Shown here piece after piece: positions 39,301-54,300 of a stretch of DNA of 64,000 nucleotides (position 1 is its first letter; the number at the start of each line of letters is the position of its first letter). The position numbers and the translations under genes are program-made. The notes under the pieces are model-generated. The model was not told where the DNA came from, did no database searches, and saw only the letters and a list, made by a program, of their open reading frames with translations. The DNA lies in the NCBI GenBank assembly GCA_038380795.1, contig CM076264.1, positions 6,326,001 through 6,390,000 on the forward strand, read 5' to 3'. This DNA comes from Pyrocephalus nanus. Taxonomy: Eukaryota > Chordata > Aves > Passeriformes > Tyrannidae.

Positions 39301-42300
39301 TATCTCGATGTTAATAGCATAAAATTGAGTATTTTGGGTGTCTGTGGAGCTGTGTCTGTATCTGCAGTGGGATTGAGGACTGGGTTGTCAGTTCAGGAAG
39401 CTTTCCAAGACATTTGTCAGTACGAAGCTACCAGAGCTGTGGTCAGGTATTGGCAGAGCTCCAGGGGAGAAAAAACTTGTCTTGTCTGTCTTTGACCAAA
39501 TATGGAGCTGCTGTAACTTCTATTAAATACAGACTGATTAAAAAAGCAGAGATTATGTAGTTTATGTAATTGTATCCTTGCTAGATTAGAGTATATGTAT
39601 TACTTGTTGGTAAAATACAATGCAGCCCTTTATAGAGGAGTTACTTTTAATGCAATGTTAATGTTTAAATTGTCAGTAAATCTGTCAAGTAGACAGCGAT
39701 TATTTGAAATGTGTAATGGTTTGGCATGTGGGCTTTCCAAACCCTTTTATTAAAGTGCAATTATTCCTTTTTTTACTCTGCAGTTTGAGTCAAGCCAGTA
39801 GAATGATTGCTGGAATAGACCAAAGGAGATTTAAATACAGAGTTCTGGAGGTTTTTTGCAGTGTACAACGCTGTGTTCATGCTGCTAAAGAAACAGAGGG
39901 TTGTTGTGTCTGAGATTTTGTCATACAAGCAAAATCGTTAATGTGTTCTTATTCATCTTATCAAAATATCGAATAAGAAGCAATTTAAGGATTTTTACTT
40001 AAATACAAGTTATTTCCATGAGAGAAGTCCCTGCTCTTCTGGATTCAATGCTAAAAATTGGTGGAATTTATTTAAAAAACCGAACTCCCTATATTTTCTC
40101 AGTTTCAACATGTGACATAACTCACTGTTATATTTCCATAATTTTGTTTCCTTTACCTCAGTTTAGGCAACTAGATCTGGGCATGTAAGGACTAGTTTAG
40201 TGTATTTATTGAGCAATAAAAGTCCAAATGCTACATCAGTCCTTCTCCCTTTCTGTAATCAAAGTAGCTGCTGGCTGTTTCCTTGCACCAGAAGATAGAA
40301 TAGGAAGGGCCAGATAGGCTAAAAGAATTTACTCTTCCTTACTCTGATATTCAGAAGTTGCAGAACCATTTCACCCAAAACTTTCTAAAAATACTCAGCC
40401 TGGGGCAGACATTCAGAATCAAAAATTCCAGCCTGAAATTTTGAGTTCCAGTTGTGCAAACGGTAAGCACGTGGAAAACAGGGCCTTAAAACAGGAAATG
40501 GCAGGCAGGCTTTAAAATGCAGGCCATGCCACCAGCTCTGCCTGTAATAAAATCTGCATTCTCAGGCACAAACTTCCTTGCAGATGAACAGAAATCCTGC
40601 CTTTCTGAGGCAGACAAATGGTATAACAGCTACATTTTCTCTCTTTCTACACTGACAAAGGTGTAAGAGTATTAAGAAACAAATTAAATACAGAGTGACC
40701 TTCCAATCATAATTTTCCAGCTTCCAGCAGTTAATAGTTAGGATCACTTACAGGTTTGCACATTCCCCTTTGTTAATCTAGTTCTTCAAAGTCCTCTGAC
40801 CTCCACATCATCCTGTAGCAGTGATTGATGTAACTGATTTGTGATATGGTCATTAACATTGGCTTTCAAATTGCCATCTAATTAAGTGCATTTTATTCCC
40901 CTGTGTTTCTGTGCTATGCCTGTTCATGTCTTACTCTTCATATCACTGCATGGCTTAGGAGAACTCTGTCATGTTCCACTTTGGTCACGTATTTCCTAAG
41001 CGGAAAATTCCCATCCACGTCCCTCAGAGTTTTCTGTTCCTGCCACCTTCATCAGTTCCTTTTTGCCGTTTGATTAAATTCTTTTTGAGAACTGTTCTGA
41101 GCATTGAGAATGTGGGCATGATACACAGAGTGGAATAGTAATGTTTTCTGTGCTTTTCCCATTCTTCATGTCATTTCCTTCTCTGTTTCTCTGCTGTGCA
41201 TCCATCTGATTTTCTTTAGGAGAAATGGAATCAAAGCTGTGGAAGGTTTCATAGTCAGGACTTATAAAAGGGAACTTCAGCAGTCGTGCTTAATCATGTC
41301 CTGTGCACTGCTCAAGATGAAGATTCATTTCTCCTCCACACACAAATAAAAAAGAATAGGTTTTAGGGTGTGTAAAAATACGGTCTCTTGGTCCTTTTCT
41401 ATGACAGCGATGGGGGAGGCAGCATGGATGCCTTCAGGAGGAGTTTGTTCTCTTTGGCCCAGTTTGTTTTGAGCTCTTCCCTGGAGGACCATATGGTGGT
41501 GTCTCTAAGACAAGACTGAGTTTGGTTCTTTAAAAACTGAGAGACTAAAAGATTGCAGCAAGAATTACATCTGTGCATCATTAGTGTAGAGACTGCAGCC
41601 TAAGTGTCACGTGTAAGTGTCCACAGACAAGATGTAATAGAAGTTTAGGAGAAATAACTCTTGAGCCTCGATGAAATCTGCAAAAAGTTAAAGGGGGTAT
41701 GAGGAAAATGCTCTGAAATGCATGCAAGTGGCATGACAAAGAAAGAGAACTGAGTCACAAAATGCTGGAGAAGAAAACGTTCACCTCTGCAACTGTGAAC
41801 TGCCACGTTCCTGGGTCTTACAAAGCAGCTGCTTCTTAGCTGGATGTCTCTGCTCCTTGAGCCCTGTTAATGTGCAGTGTGAGGAATCAAGACTGGAATG
41901 ATGAGGAGAGGGCGAGGGATGAGTGACTGTAAGAGAAGACAAGGGTAGCACAGGGCAGGAGAGCAGGATTGAGGGAACGGGAAAAGAAAAGAGAAAAAAG
42001 CTGACAGCAGCCAAAATAGGAGAGGAAAAGAGTCAGGAGTGGAATGGGAAGGTGGCACCCAGTGACATAAATGTTGTAGCTGTAAGAGTGGATGATGGCA
42101 CTTCTCTCCAAGCCATTTTGACAGGCAGTGGGTGTTTTAAAGCATCGTTATTTCTTGCTGGCACTCCTCTCTTGAAGTATGTGCATACACATACACGATT
42201 ACGAAAATGAGAATGATCTCCATTTGAATGTATAAATTCCCTCTGCCTGGGCTTCTCAGTTTTATTGCAAGTGGGAAAATAAAAACCTTTTTTGTTGCAT

Positions 42301-45300
42301 CAGTACTTGGGCTAAGCTGTCACCGACTGTTATTAACAGAGAAGCAGGATTTGGTGTGATGTGTTATGTTCAGAACTTCCCATCTCCTTCTTTCATACTT
42401 AGGATATCAGCACTCATTCACAAAAAAAAATTTAAAAAATCACTCTTTCATCACTGCTGGAACAACTAGCAAACATAATTTTTGTAAGGCAGTGATAATA
42501 AAAAGTATGAAAAAATATAAAGCAAATTATGAAACATACTTCCACATCGTTTGGATTATGTGTTGTTAGTTAGTGAGGGAATATGTGTTTCTTCCAGAAT
42601 TCCTGGGTTTTACTTTATTTGGGAAATAAAGACAGAAAACACAATTCTTTGGCAAAGTAAGCTTGATCATTTAAACTTTTGTTATTTGAGAGAGGACGCT
42701 CTGTGTTTTGTGGTTTGTTTTTTTTTCTAAACACAGCACAGCAAAGGATGTAAATAATTTTTATGCTTCTTGGTAGTTGTGTGAATTGTTAAATACAGCA
42801 GCAAAACTCTTATTTGCTGATTTTACAAGTTAAAAAAAGTTAACATGGTGAAAATGAAAGATTGAAAGAATTGCGAGTGTTAAAATTTAACAGACTTTTT
42901 CAGTGTAATGTATTTTCCTGTGCACTCGAAATGGCAAAGAAGTGCTCCAGAAAGTATATCCTTGAGGACATACACTTAGGAAAGTGCTGACATTTTGAAA
43001 GAAGTCAATTATGGTGCGTTTTTCAAAGTCAGGGTAGTATAGGTTTTGTGTTCAAACCAACCCAGAGCAGTAAGTATATTTTTTCCATTCTCAAGACCGT
43101 AAGATTTAAGCATGAAAAGACAGCAAACCACATGCTTACTCACATGGTTCACAGAGCATGTAATAGCTGGGTTTGTCCTTTGTAATAGATGGTTATGTAA
43201 TGCTAAATGTGTAATTGGTTTTTCTTGAAACAGCAGGAACTTTTGTGTGCTTACATGTCAGGAAAGCTGAGAAAACTTAATCTCTTAAAGGGCTCAAGCT
43301 GCATCTCTTTCATCTGATGTTGGGACACAATTGTAAGTACATCCTCACAGTGTTCACAATAATTCATTATCTTAATAGGTTAAACTTACATTTGAAACCT
43401 CAGTGTTTGAGCCTGAAGGAGCTTCTCAGCAAATGAACAAACAGGCACAGTCAAGTATGAACAATCTGGTTCGGCTCCTGTGGGGAGAAGACAGTACAGA
43501 CCTTCAGCAGGCAGTTCAGGACGTGCCTCATATTGTCATGTTCCTCACACTGAAACTGGACTCTGAAACAGCCAAGGATGAGGTACGTGGCTGACTAGAG
43601 AAATCTGAAGTGAAATTTAACAACCGACAACAGCAACTGCTGTGATATTTGATGTTAAGTAAATAAAGGAAAGAATAAATAAATAAATAATCTTGCTAAA
43701 TGTTTCGAATAGTGAGTCATCTGCAAAACGTCCATTTTGGCAGAAATAAGGCCCCAAATTCCAGAGGGATAAAAAACAGCATCGGTGCTGACAAACTGTA
43801 ATTGGACTTAAACTCAGTTCAGGTCAGCACATGAGGAGAGGCCAGGGGTGGAACTGCAAAGCCGAGGTGCATTCATCACCAGTGCAGGGTTGTCTCTCCT
43901 GTTGTCTCTCTGCTGGACAGGGTGTTTTCAACGCCTCTCCAACTTGGAACTATGGAATCTGCCAAGCCAAAAGAATTTCCCCCAGCAGGGGATGTTGGCA
44001 GTCCACATTCATGATCTGTCTGGCTCCTGTTTGGAAATGCTAATGTGCCTTTTCTTAGAGGACTCTGGCCTGTCTGCTGTTTGCAATCAGCCGCTGATTC
44101 TTGCTTGGGGCAGCGTTTTAGAGCTACTGAAGTTCTTTCCCTTTGTCCTGTAAAGCTTCCTTTCCCATCTCTTTCCTTTCTGTGTTCAGAAAGATTTTGT
44201 CAGTGTACATGTAAGCCATTGTAAGTTTGTGTAGATGTTGTCCATGAGGTAGCCATAGCTACAGATACTCCTCTTAATGCAGGGGCACAGAGCGGTGGGG
44301 GAGGGCTGAGCTTGGCCTCTTGCCTAATCTAAAAATGACATATGGACAAAGTAGACTTTCAGAGACAGACATTTGGTAAAAGACTCTTCTCCCCTTGTGT
44401 GAATTCTCAAATTTAGCATTGTGCCCCGGTGATCTCATATTATCTGTGATGAGGAGGCATCAAACAAAGCACAGGCTTTGCCAGTCCTCAGGGACTGGGA
44501 TGGCAGGACAGTGATGGAGTGGGGAGCAGGAAAAGGAGACTTTGCTTTCTTTCCCCTGGAATTTATCCTTAGATTCACTCAGTGCTCCATCCCTTCTCTG
44601 AAATACCTTTACTTCCTTTAGACTACTTTTCAACTGGTACAAGTCTACATTGGTCTGTTGGTGATGTGTGACAGAGAATTAGTGTTACAGCTGTATTTTC
44701 TAGAGACAGTGCTGGGGAGGAGAACCCTAGAAAATTACATGATATCGTGATGTCATGGAAGAAATGTTGTGAAGTTTGCAGGGTCAAGTGGATGACAGCT
44801 CAGAAATTACGAATTTTTTGTATCTGCTTGTGCAAGTTTAATTCAGCCCTTTAGTATGTACACAGCATGACATTGTCTTAAGTATTACATTTTTTTCTGA
44901 AAGATGCCTGTCTTGTGCAGAGGACAGGATGGACAGAGGAGTGGATGCAATTAAAACTCACTAGCCAACCATAAATCCAGTAGCTCATAACTCTGTAGCA
45001 CTTGATTTGCAAGCAAAATCATGCTCTTAGCATAATAATTTGAAGGTCATGTGTGCTCTATTGCTTGTAAAGCAAGATCCTACACTTTAACCTTTGGTTT
45101 GCCAATTTTCCCCATCTCGTGTAAGAGATTACAGTTTTTCCTTCAGTGAAAATTAGTTTATACAAGTGTCTCTTATCAGTATTACTTTTTTTTTTCTTTA
45201 CCAGTGTAGCAATTAGGTAATGCCATTCCATGTTCTTTTTCTTAGAGACTGCTTCCGTTAAAACAACATCACAGCGTTTTTCTTCTTCAGTATTCTCTTA

Positions 45301-48300
45301 CAGTAAAAATTAAAAGAGCCCATTTAACTGTAAATTAAATAAACTTAAGGTTCTTTATCAAAGTTCACTTGCATATTTCAAATGATTCTCTTTTTCTTCA
45401 GTTAGGAGTTTTTAGTAGCCCAAGACTGCTATGTTAGGTGGATAGAACACCCGTGGATGGTTGTTGTAGACTTAAAGACCAAACTTTATGAAATATTAAA
45501 AAAAAATAATCGTTTCAGGATCACTGGCTCCTCTGTTGGTAGGGGAACAGACATGCGAATGCCTGATTGCAATTCCTGCACCTCAGAGTAGATAGAGCTC
45601 TGCTTTCTTGCCCTGTTATTTCTTTCTTTCAGCTCTCCCAAGAAACGGGATTAATCCTGAACGTTGAGCAGAGGTAAAAGAGGAATTGTAATGCACGTAT
45701 TGTCCCTTCACACCATGAAATAATTGTTTCCTGACAAGTCTTGGCAGTTATGCAGCCCCAAACAGGCTCATGTTGAGGGATGCTTTGCTGGGATAATCAG
45801 GCTCTGTATAACATTTCCTTACGAAAGAAGGCGTTTCTTCAAGGCATTTGTCTTTTTACTGAACATTAAACAACTTATGGCCTGGAGATGTTTTGTCCCA
45901 AAATTAGTTCATACAGTACTTTAAATTGGCACTGAAGTTATGATACACCTATGCCATAGTGCACAATAAAAAAATAATGATCCTTTACTAAACTGCTTTA
46001 CCCAAACCCAAAGGAGGCACGGTATGCAGGTCACATCCATGTAAACTATGGCAACTGGAACTGCTAACTAATTCTCCCACTTGTGAGCTTTTGGCACCTA
46101 AAAATAGAATTAATGAGCTTTAAGACTTGTAAGCTCTGTCTGTTCAGCTATAAAGGAAAGTAGTATTGGAAATCATTTGGGATGTGTGTATGCCTGTGGG
46201 GGTGTGGCAGCAGTTTCAGTGAGTAAGATTGATCCTGTCTCTTTTAGATTTTAGTTTAAGGTAGGTATTACAGTTACACATTATTCGTACCAGTGTGTGC
46301 AACTGTAACATCTTTGTGTTTGACCTGATTTTTGGGGATACCAGGGCTTAAAAGGAATAATGTTGACATTCCTCCTACATGAGAGTGTTACTAGAAGCCA
46401 TTAGTTCAGAGTCTGTTCAGGTCTGGATTTTTGGGTTGAGGGAGGGTTCACACTTTTTAAGGAATGAGCTGCTTGTCATTTATTAGTTCCACTGTGTTTG
46501 GCCTGTGACCTTTCGGGCTTGCTTTTGAGACAGCTGACCTGGTACGGTGGCATGTGCTGAACCTTGGTAAATCACTTTACACAGACCTGATACTGCTCTG
46601 CCCTTGTGTTACAGTCGGCTTTTCTTTCCCTGGGAAAGTGTGCAGATAATTCACAAATTAATTTTGTGTAAAGGCCCCAGTTCATAGCGAGGGGTGGAGA
46701 AAAGGCTCTTTTCTAGCCCTTTGCACTGCTGTAATTAGAAAACAGCAGGGTTTCTCCAGTTGAGGGATTGATTCCAGAAAAAAAGATCCTTGTCACTAAT
46801 GAGTATTTGTAAATAGAGCTAATTAAATTGGATAAGAATGAAGAGTCTTCCAGGTCCTTCTGCAATGAAACTTTACATTCTTTTAGTCTTGATGAGGAAA
46901 ATTTTTTAATGGCACTGGCTGAATGTGCTTAGAGTCATAAGTAGGGAAGTTAATCATGCTTATGTTCCTTTTGTTTGTGTAAAAAGATAATTTACTATAC
47001 TCTTTGCAGTGGATATGTCTTATATTACATACATCATTTTTGGCCCATCATGATTTGGCAGAAAGCAATAAACAACGAGGAATCATGTTTGCCTATTACT
47101 GTATTTTTATGGTTGCTGAAATAATACAAAATTTTTGAAAGTGCTTGCATAAAAAAATTATTTTAAAAAACTGGTTAGAAAAAGAAAAATAATTGTCACA
47201 AATATTTACCTCTGCTTCAAGATGACTTATTTTACTGAGCATGAAGATGACCTGTTTAAGGATGTGCTGACACGGATGGTCAGAGGTTTCATGAGGAATG
47301 TTAATGGTGTATGTTATTTGAGAATATATCTCAGTTCTGTTTTATGCTGTGCATGTGAAACAATAAGGTAGGGTTATATAGAGAGACTGGAGTTTCCATA
47401 TTCTTACTGTTGGTTTTGAAGAGCTGTATGTTTGATGATGAGTTAAATCAGAATTTAAACACTGAAAGAGCCATACAAATAGTAGGCTTCTTGTTCCAAC
47501 TGCTTGCCACGGGCAGGGACACCCTTCACTAGACCAGGTTGCTGAAAGCCTGTCCAGCCTATCCTTGAACACTTCCAGGGATGGAGCATCCTCAGCTTCC
47601 CTGGGCAACCTGTGCCAGTGCTCACCACCCTGACAATAAAGAATTTCTTCCTATTTCTTGTAATCAGACTGGTGACAGTGCACTTAAAGTGTAAAATGCA
47701 GTGGCCATACTGTTTGTCATTTGATGTTTCTCCTCGTAATCATGATTCTAAGTAAGTTGTGCTTTTCTATAAAATAGAACATTTAAAACTGTCAGAAACA
47801 TTCTTGTGCATTTTAGAACTTTACAGTATTCCCATGCAGCTTGTTTCACTACCATATGAAAGTATATTAAAAAAAACTTTCATGTTTAAAAAGAAACCTA
47901 ATGCCACACAAAAAAAATATATCTTGTTTTCTGTGGGGATTTTTTTGGGGCGGGGGGTTGGTTTTGCTTTGCTTAACTAACAGCTGACTTTCTTCACAGC
48001 AAGAAATTCTTTATCAGTACCCCATATCTGAAGCATCCCAAAAACTGAAAAGTGTGAGAGGAATATTTCTCACACTGTCTGACATACTGGAAAATGTTAC
48101 TGGTACCGAGATTATCAGGTAAAAGTATTTGAAATGTAATGTATTGTTATTTTTTTTACTCTATACATACATGTACAGCAAACATGGGTTATGTATCAAG
48201 TTATAGACAAAATCAAGAGTGAGTCAACCTGTTTAGGCAGTAACATTTTAACCAGAACAAGGTGCCTGAAGTTGGACTGCTCAGCCTGCAGGTACCTTGA

Positions 48301-51300
48301 TGTGGGGGAATTTCCTTGTAGTGGGTAGCACTGAGTAGGATTTTGACTTCAGTGAAATTGTTTTTAACTCTTCTGTAACTTCATACTGTTAACAGGAATA
48401 TTTCTGGTTCAATTTTTCTAGTTCCTCCCTTTTCTTATGTGAAAAACTGGTTCAAGTTGTTTACTGGAAAGAATCTGACAAGCTGCTCATAATTGGCCTT
48501 CCTGAAGAGAAGTGAGTTCCAGAGGAAAGGTTTTGTTTTCCTTTAAATTTTATTTTGTGTCCTCAAATTGTACTCTCCTAATAAAAAAGCAAAAAAAGGT
48601 GTTGCAATGTACTCTTTTTACTAAAACTAGACTTTATACCTGTGATTCTTCTTTTTTGATTGACTTTATTCTCATCTTTTAGATATCCATTGTTGCAGTT
48701 TCTTTTTCATTTGCTCTGAAGGAATAAGATCTCAGAGATACATGTAGGTTAGAAAACAGTAATGGATTTGGTAAATTCATGTACTCTGTAGAGACTGCTG
48801 GATAACATCAGTAATATGACACATGTATGTGTTCTAGGAGGACTATTTATTCACAGTCAAGCTGTACATTTTTAATTTTTATTTTTCAGTGTGCCACTTT
48901 CTCAGCTGAGGAACATGATTGAAGATGTTGTCAGGACCTTGACATTTATGTACGGTTCTTTGGACAGGTGAGTTCTTTCAAAAGTATTTTCTTTTCAGTC
49001 ACACATTTCTCATTGGTGCTCACTGAAAAAGGCAAGTAGTAGCATTAATTTTAATGTCTACATGGAATTTCTTTCCACGTGCCTTTACACTTCCATAAAA
49101 AAACAGAATTATGTTCTTCTTGCCTTTTGCTTTCAGTCTGAACGCTAGTAAGGCACTTTTTAAACAGTCTTTGTCAATTCAGAAAGTTTTGTCCTTGATT
49201 AGGTTAAATCATTCTCGTAATTTTAAGTCCCTGTGGGTGTCAACAGCACTCTGCAAATGTTACCCTTTGTGTTCAAGCACTGTCTGTAAAATATACCTAT
49301 GAATCAGTATTATATTTTCAATAAAGTAAACACTCTGGATTTGCAGTGAGTGTCTTTCTCTGCATTTGGAAATCACCCAGAAAATGTTCAGTCTTGACTG
49401 TAACCTAAATAAAATTGCCAAGATAGATTATTCATATGCTTGCATCACTTCAGGCTTAGCGTGTGTATGCCATGGAGAAAGAAAAAGAATCAATCTCAGT
49501 TTCTAAAAGGATGAGACTGATGTTTATATCATATAAAGTTGCTCTGAGACATCTACTATGATACCATACTGCTTTAGTTTGTTCTTTGTTTGTAGGTACT
49601 GCCTGGCTATTAGCCTAGTGGGTTTTTTCATGTTAAAAATGAATGTTAAAAACACATCCAAACGTAGCATCGTGCTGCAAAGGAGACTCGTGTAGCACTG
49701 AGGGTTATATAAACAAGCTGCAAGTTTCTCAGTGTTATTCTAACTCGGAGTTCATGTTTGTTCAGTGCTTTTTGCCAGGTGGAAAATGTTTCTCGCCTCG
49801 ATCATTTTTTCAACCTGTTCTTCCAGCGTGCGCTCCAGCCCGGGAGGCTCAGGCCCAGTGGCAGCCCCGGCGCTCAGCACTACGAGAGCTGCAGTGCCGT
49901 GTTCCTGGACAGCCTGCCAGGCCTGCGCTGGCTCACACTGCCTCGGGACATCAAGGTAATGTCCTTGTCACATCTCTCTGGATAAACTTGGATGTGAGAG
50001 ACCGAAAAAAATCTTCTGTTTGTGGAATTTACCTTTGCTCATCCAAGACCGTCAGTTTTCCTATCAGATCCTTTAGTCAAGTTTGGAGCTACACTGTCAT
50101 TCCCACCGTGTATTTGGTGGCTTTGGAGTTATCTAGGAAGAGATTATGATGACAAAGGACTTAAAACTTTATTTAAAATATATACACACACATCTCTAAG
50201 AACTAAGATACAGAGTAGGGAAAGAAGCACCTGGTATGCAGTTTGATTTTGACCCCTGAAGTGGTTTTTTCCATACTACTCCAGAAGCCCATAGCTTGTA
50301 ATTTAGGAGAGTTATAAAAGGCTGTTGCAGAATCAAAATAAATACCCACATGTCATTTGTGTGGCAGTTTTTCTGCACCATTCCACTGTGTCTGGTTACC
50401 TCCTAATTAGAAACTAAGTTGTGCATTAAGCACCAACAAGACAAAAGATAGATCACAGTAAATAGAATTATAGCTGCCAGTCGTAAATGTCGTTTTCATG
50501 GCTCTAATATCTTTGTTTCTGGTTTAGAATATGTTAGTCTTGTCATGGTAGAGTTTGTTTTTTAATGAGTATTTGCCATGATTTAATGCAAATAAAGCAG
50601 CTTGGAAGTTTTTTAAGCTCAGAGTTTCCTTTCATGGATAGACCCAAAATATTTGTAAGTTTGTAGATAACATAGTTAAGGCTAATTCTAATTATTAGAT
50701 GATGATTGTAATCTGAACTGACCATAAACTCCATTATCCAAACTTATTTCATCAGCAATGATAAAAGAAATAAACATTGTACTTGCTGAACTTCATGGAA
50801 AATAGCAAGTGCTTTGGGAAAGGACTGAGTTTGGATGTACAAAATGACCTTTCTTCTGCAGTAGCATATTCTGTAATTTATGGGGTCTTTATTTGAAGAT
50901 AATATTAACTAGGACTTTCCTGGGTTTCTGATTTTTATGAGACCACTCTGTGTGTTTGGAGGGGAAGGGATGAAGGGGTAAGTCTTTCAACTTTACTCTT
51001 GTCAGGGTTTTTTTTGCAGAAAGATTACAGGTTTGCAATGATTCAGTAATAGAAATTGCCCTGAAAATTGCAAGTTGTGCATCACTCAATGCTATTAGTT
51101 TCCAAACATATTTCTGTGGCCTTCTCTTAAAGGAGAATTGTCTCCTCCTTTGTCTTTAGTTGCAGACTGATAGTTATTTAGTTCTTTCTACTTTACCCTG
51201 CAGTGTGTGTTCAGATATATTTTCGCTAAATATGTGCTTGAGGACAATATGGTTGCAATTATTTTAGTCCAACCTCTGCTTTTATAATATGTATGAACAC

Positions 51301-54300
51301 CCTGTTATATATGTTTTAGCTACAGAAGTGCATATTTATGGAGTGTCTTAGAAGAGATTAGTTTTTTTTTTCCTCCATGCTTTTTTTCTTCTCTCTCAAG
51401 TTTCTGTAGACAGACCCTATAGCTGTTTGTTCTGTAGTTTGGCTTCCAGGTTGTTTCTTTCTTGCAAAATAGTAAATTTTAAAGGGATTTGGACAACAGC
51501 AATGTTGATATTTATGATACAGACATCACTTCCCAGAGTTGTCTGAGATCATTCATACTTGCCAAAAAAAATGTTGTTGTTGCAGAACAGGACATTTCCA
51601 GTTAACATTTTGGTGAAGATCTTTATATCCTATAAGGAATATAAAACTAAAAAATGTCAGTTCTTTGGGCAGAAAGCCATTTTAAATTTTGACTGGGGAA
51701 AAGCTGAGAGACTGGTTCATTTTTGCCTGCCAACAGCCTCGCTGACATTGCTCTGTTTGAAAACTGGCTGTTTCAGTTAGAGGCAGCCTGTTAATACAGC
51801 CCAAGAAGTTCCTATTTGTTACTTCTAATCTGAGACCAGCAAGACAGAGCAACCTGTGCTAATATGGGAAATTAATGTGTTGGAAATGCCTATTAAAAAG
51901 CACTGTTTAAATATTTCAGGTGGAAATTGACACAGCACTGAGCGATCTGGAAGCAGCTGACTTTGCAGAGCTGGTAAACATCTTATTTTTGTTTGCACTG
52001 CACAGCATTTGTTTGCATTGCAAGGCACATCTCTTTGCCTTGGTGTCATATTCAGCACTCATTTCCAACTCATCCACTTTTTCTAATCAAGTGAGAGTCA
52101 AAGCAAAGGAATACTGTATTATTCTTCAAAGATAGATCGATTTACCCATTCTATTTATCCTGAATTTCTCTCCATGGTTAATATTACAACGTATTATAAT
52201 CCTATAGGATTAATCACTGAAAGTCCATGATTTAATGTAACTTGAGTCCATGGGATGTTGTCTCGGTTTGAGACAATTTGGAGGGGCAGAGACCTTGGAC
52301 AGAAGTCTCCTTCCTCTGATTCGATACCCCTGCTTCTCTCCAATAGAGAGACTGAGGGAGAGAGATATCAAATACACCTAGATGTAAGTGAAAAAAATAA
52401 CTCTACCAAGAAGGATGCTAAACAATACTGATAAAACTGGGATAAGCTAATCAGAAAAATTCCCAAGCTCCCGCCCACCGGACCAAAACAAGATGGCAGG
52501 CGGCCTCCACCCACCCGGTAAAACCTGTCAGGAACGGTTTGGAGGGTCAGTGTGTGAATTGTCCTGATGCCTCTCCATGAGGAGTTATGACAGATGAGTT
52601 GTTTGTGTAAGGACAGAGAAACAATACCCAGCTCATAGCCTGAGGTGGCAGGTGTGCATGCCCTCTGAGTCATCACCCTTCCCATCTTTTTCCTCTGGTG
52701 GATACATTCTTCCTCTAGGGTAACAGAGTACCACCCTTATCTTAAATCCCTCCCCACAGTCTAAATTAGTAGGCATATTTGGGGAAAAGAGAAAAGAAAA
52801 GGTGGATACCAGAGTCACTGTGTAACCCAGGACAGTTGTCTACAAAACCCCCTTCAATTTTAACACAGCTGATTGCTGTTACATTTCTTCGTGGTGTAAT
52901 TAACTGTCTCCTTCCCAAACAATTGTGAATAAACCTTGCTGTGCAAAGTGTTAACATATTGAAATTTCAGCTTTACGTTGTCATGAAAGAGCTCTCCTAA
53001 ACTCATGTTTCAGAACAGTTACTTTAAAATTCTATTCAAAAGAATCACTGTTCTAAACAAGCTGGATGAATACTTACAGAAAGCAGTGTCTGCAAGTTAC
53101 AGTTTATTGCACAGAAATTGATTGCACCTACTTAATTTAAACTACGGGATATCCATCTAAACATAGTGTTAGTAATCAGAGAGCCCCGAGCATTAAAAGA
53201 TCAATGAATTGGTATATTTTAGGTAAAATGTCAAGTACTGGAAAAAAATGCTTTGACTTGAAAGTTTTACTCTATGAGGGCCCCTGGTGTCAATAGTTAT
53301 GCTGCAGGTACTGTGCTGTTAAGAACTGTGAGAGTGAGCATATCCTAACAGAAATTGTTGATGGACAAATAACAATTAAATAGGGAACTATTTCATCAGC
53401 TGAAATTTTTGGAGAAAATTTTAAGAGGTGGTCAAATATGAAAACATTAAGTCATATATTGATTACAATTTACCAGAAGTAGTTCACTTGCATTTGGTAA
53501 ATAAAACAAAAATTCTGAATTAAAAATGGTAAAATTATTTTTTTTTCCCCAACAGTCTGAAGATTATTATGACATGAGAAGATTATATATGATTTTGGGC
53601 TCTTGTCTCTTCTACAAGGTAATATTAATGATTAAGATCTAAAGATGAGCAAAATGCATGTGGAAATCTAATTTAGGCAAACCTCACAAATATTAAATAA
53701 ATGTATGACTACTTTAAACATATATTTCTAGTATCAGAACTCAAACACCATAACAGAAAAAAATTGTGAAAGGAAATGATATGTACTGTATGATCAGTAA
53801 GAAAAAACTACTTCTTTGAAACTGTAATTTTTTGGTGTATGACCAGAGGATTGGAGAGAGAGAAATAAAGCAATAAGAGTCAATTCTAGTGAGACTGTAG
53901 GATATTCTAGTAGGAATTTTGACAGCACTCGAGCTGTAAAGCAGCTAAAACTGCTGCTGTGCTATGTATCTTCTTTAGAAATTTTATTAATTCCAGTGAA
54001 AGCTATTTTTGGAGAGAGAATTAAATGAGAACTAACTCCAGCAGCTTAACGCTGTAGGTGTTTTCAAGCAGTTAAAGCCATGCATTTCCCAGCTCGCCTT
54101 TCATAACTTGCATATATGCTGATGGTTTCTTCGTGTGTATTTCAGTATTTTGAGTGCTTAGGTGCGGTGCAAAAGCTCTGTGTTATCTGCTGTACAAGTG
54201 TACCCCAAGATGACAGTCTGTGGGCAGGAAGCTCAGGATGACAGTGCACGTGGAGCAGGGATGCCTCTAGGTAGAAAGAACTCTGAAGTGATACGTGGTG

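Noticed and set aside
41880..42060. Purine-rich ORFs on both strands in INTU intron 3
   Set aside because: Low-complexity GA-rich intron sequence; the opposite-strand ORFs are Ser/Pro/Leu-rich translations of its complement.
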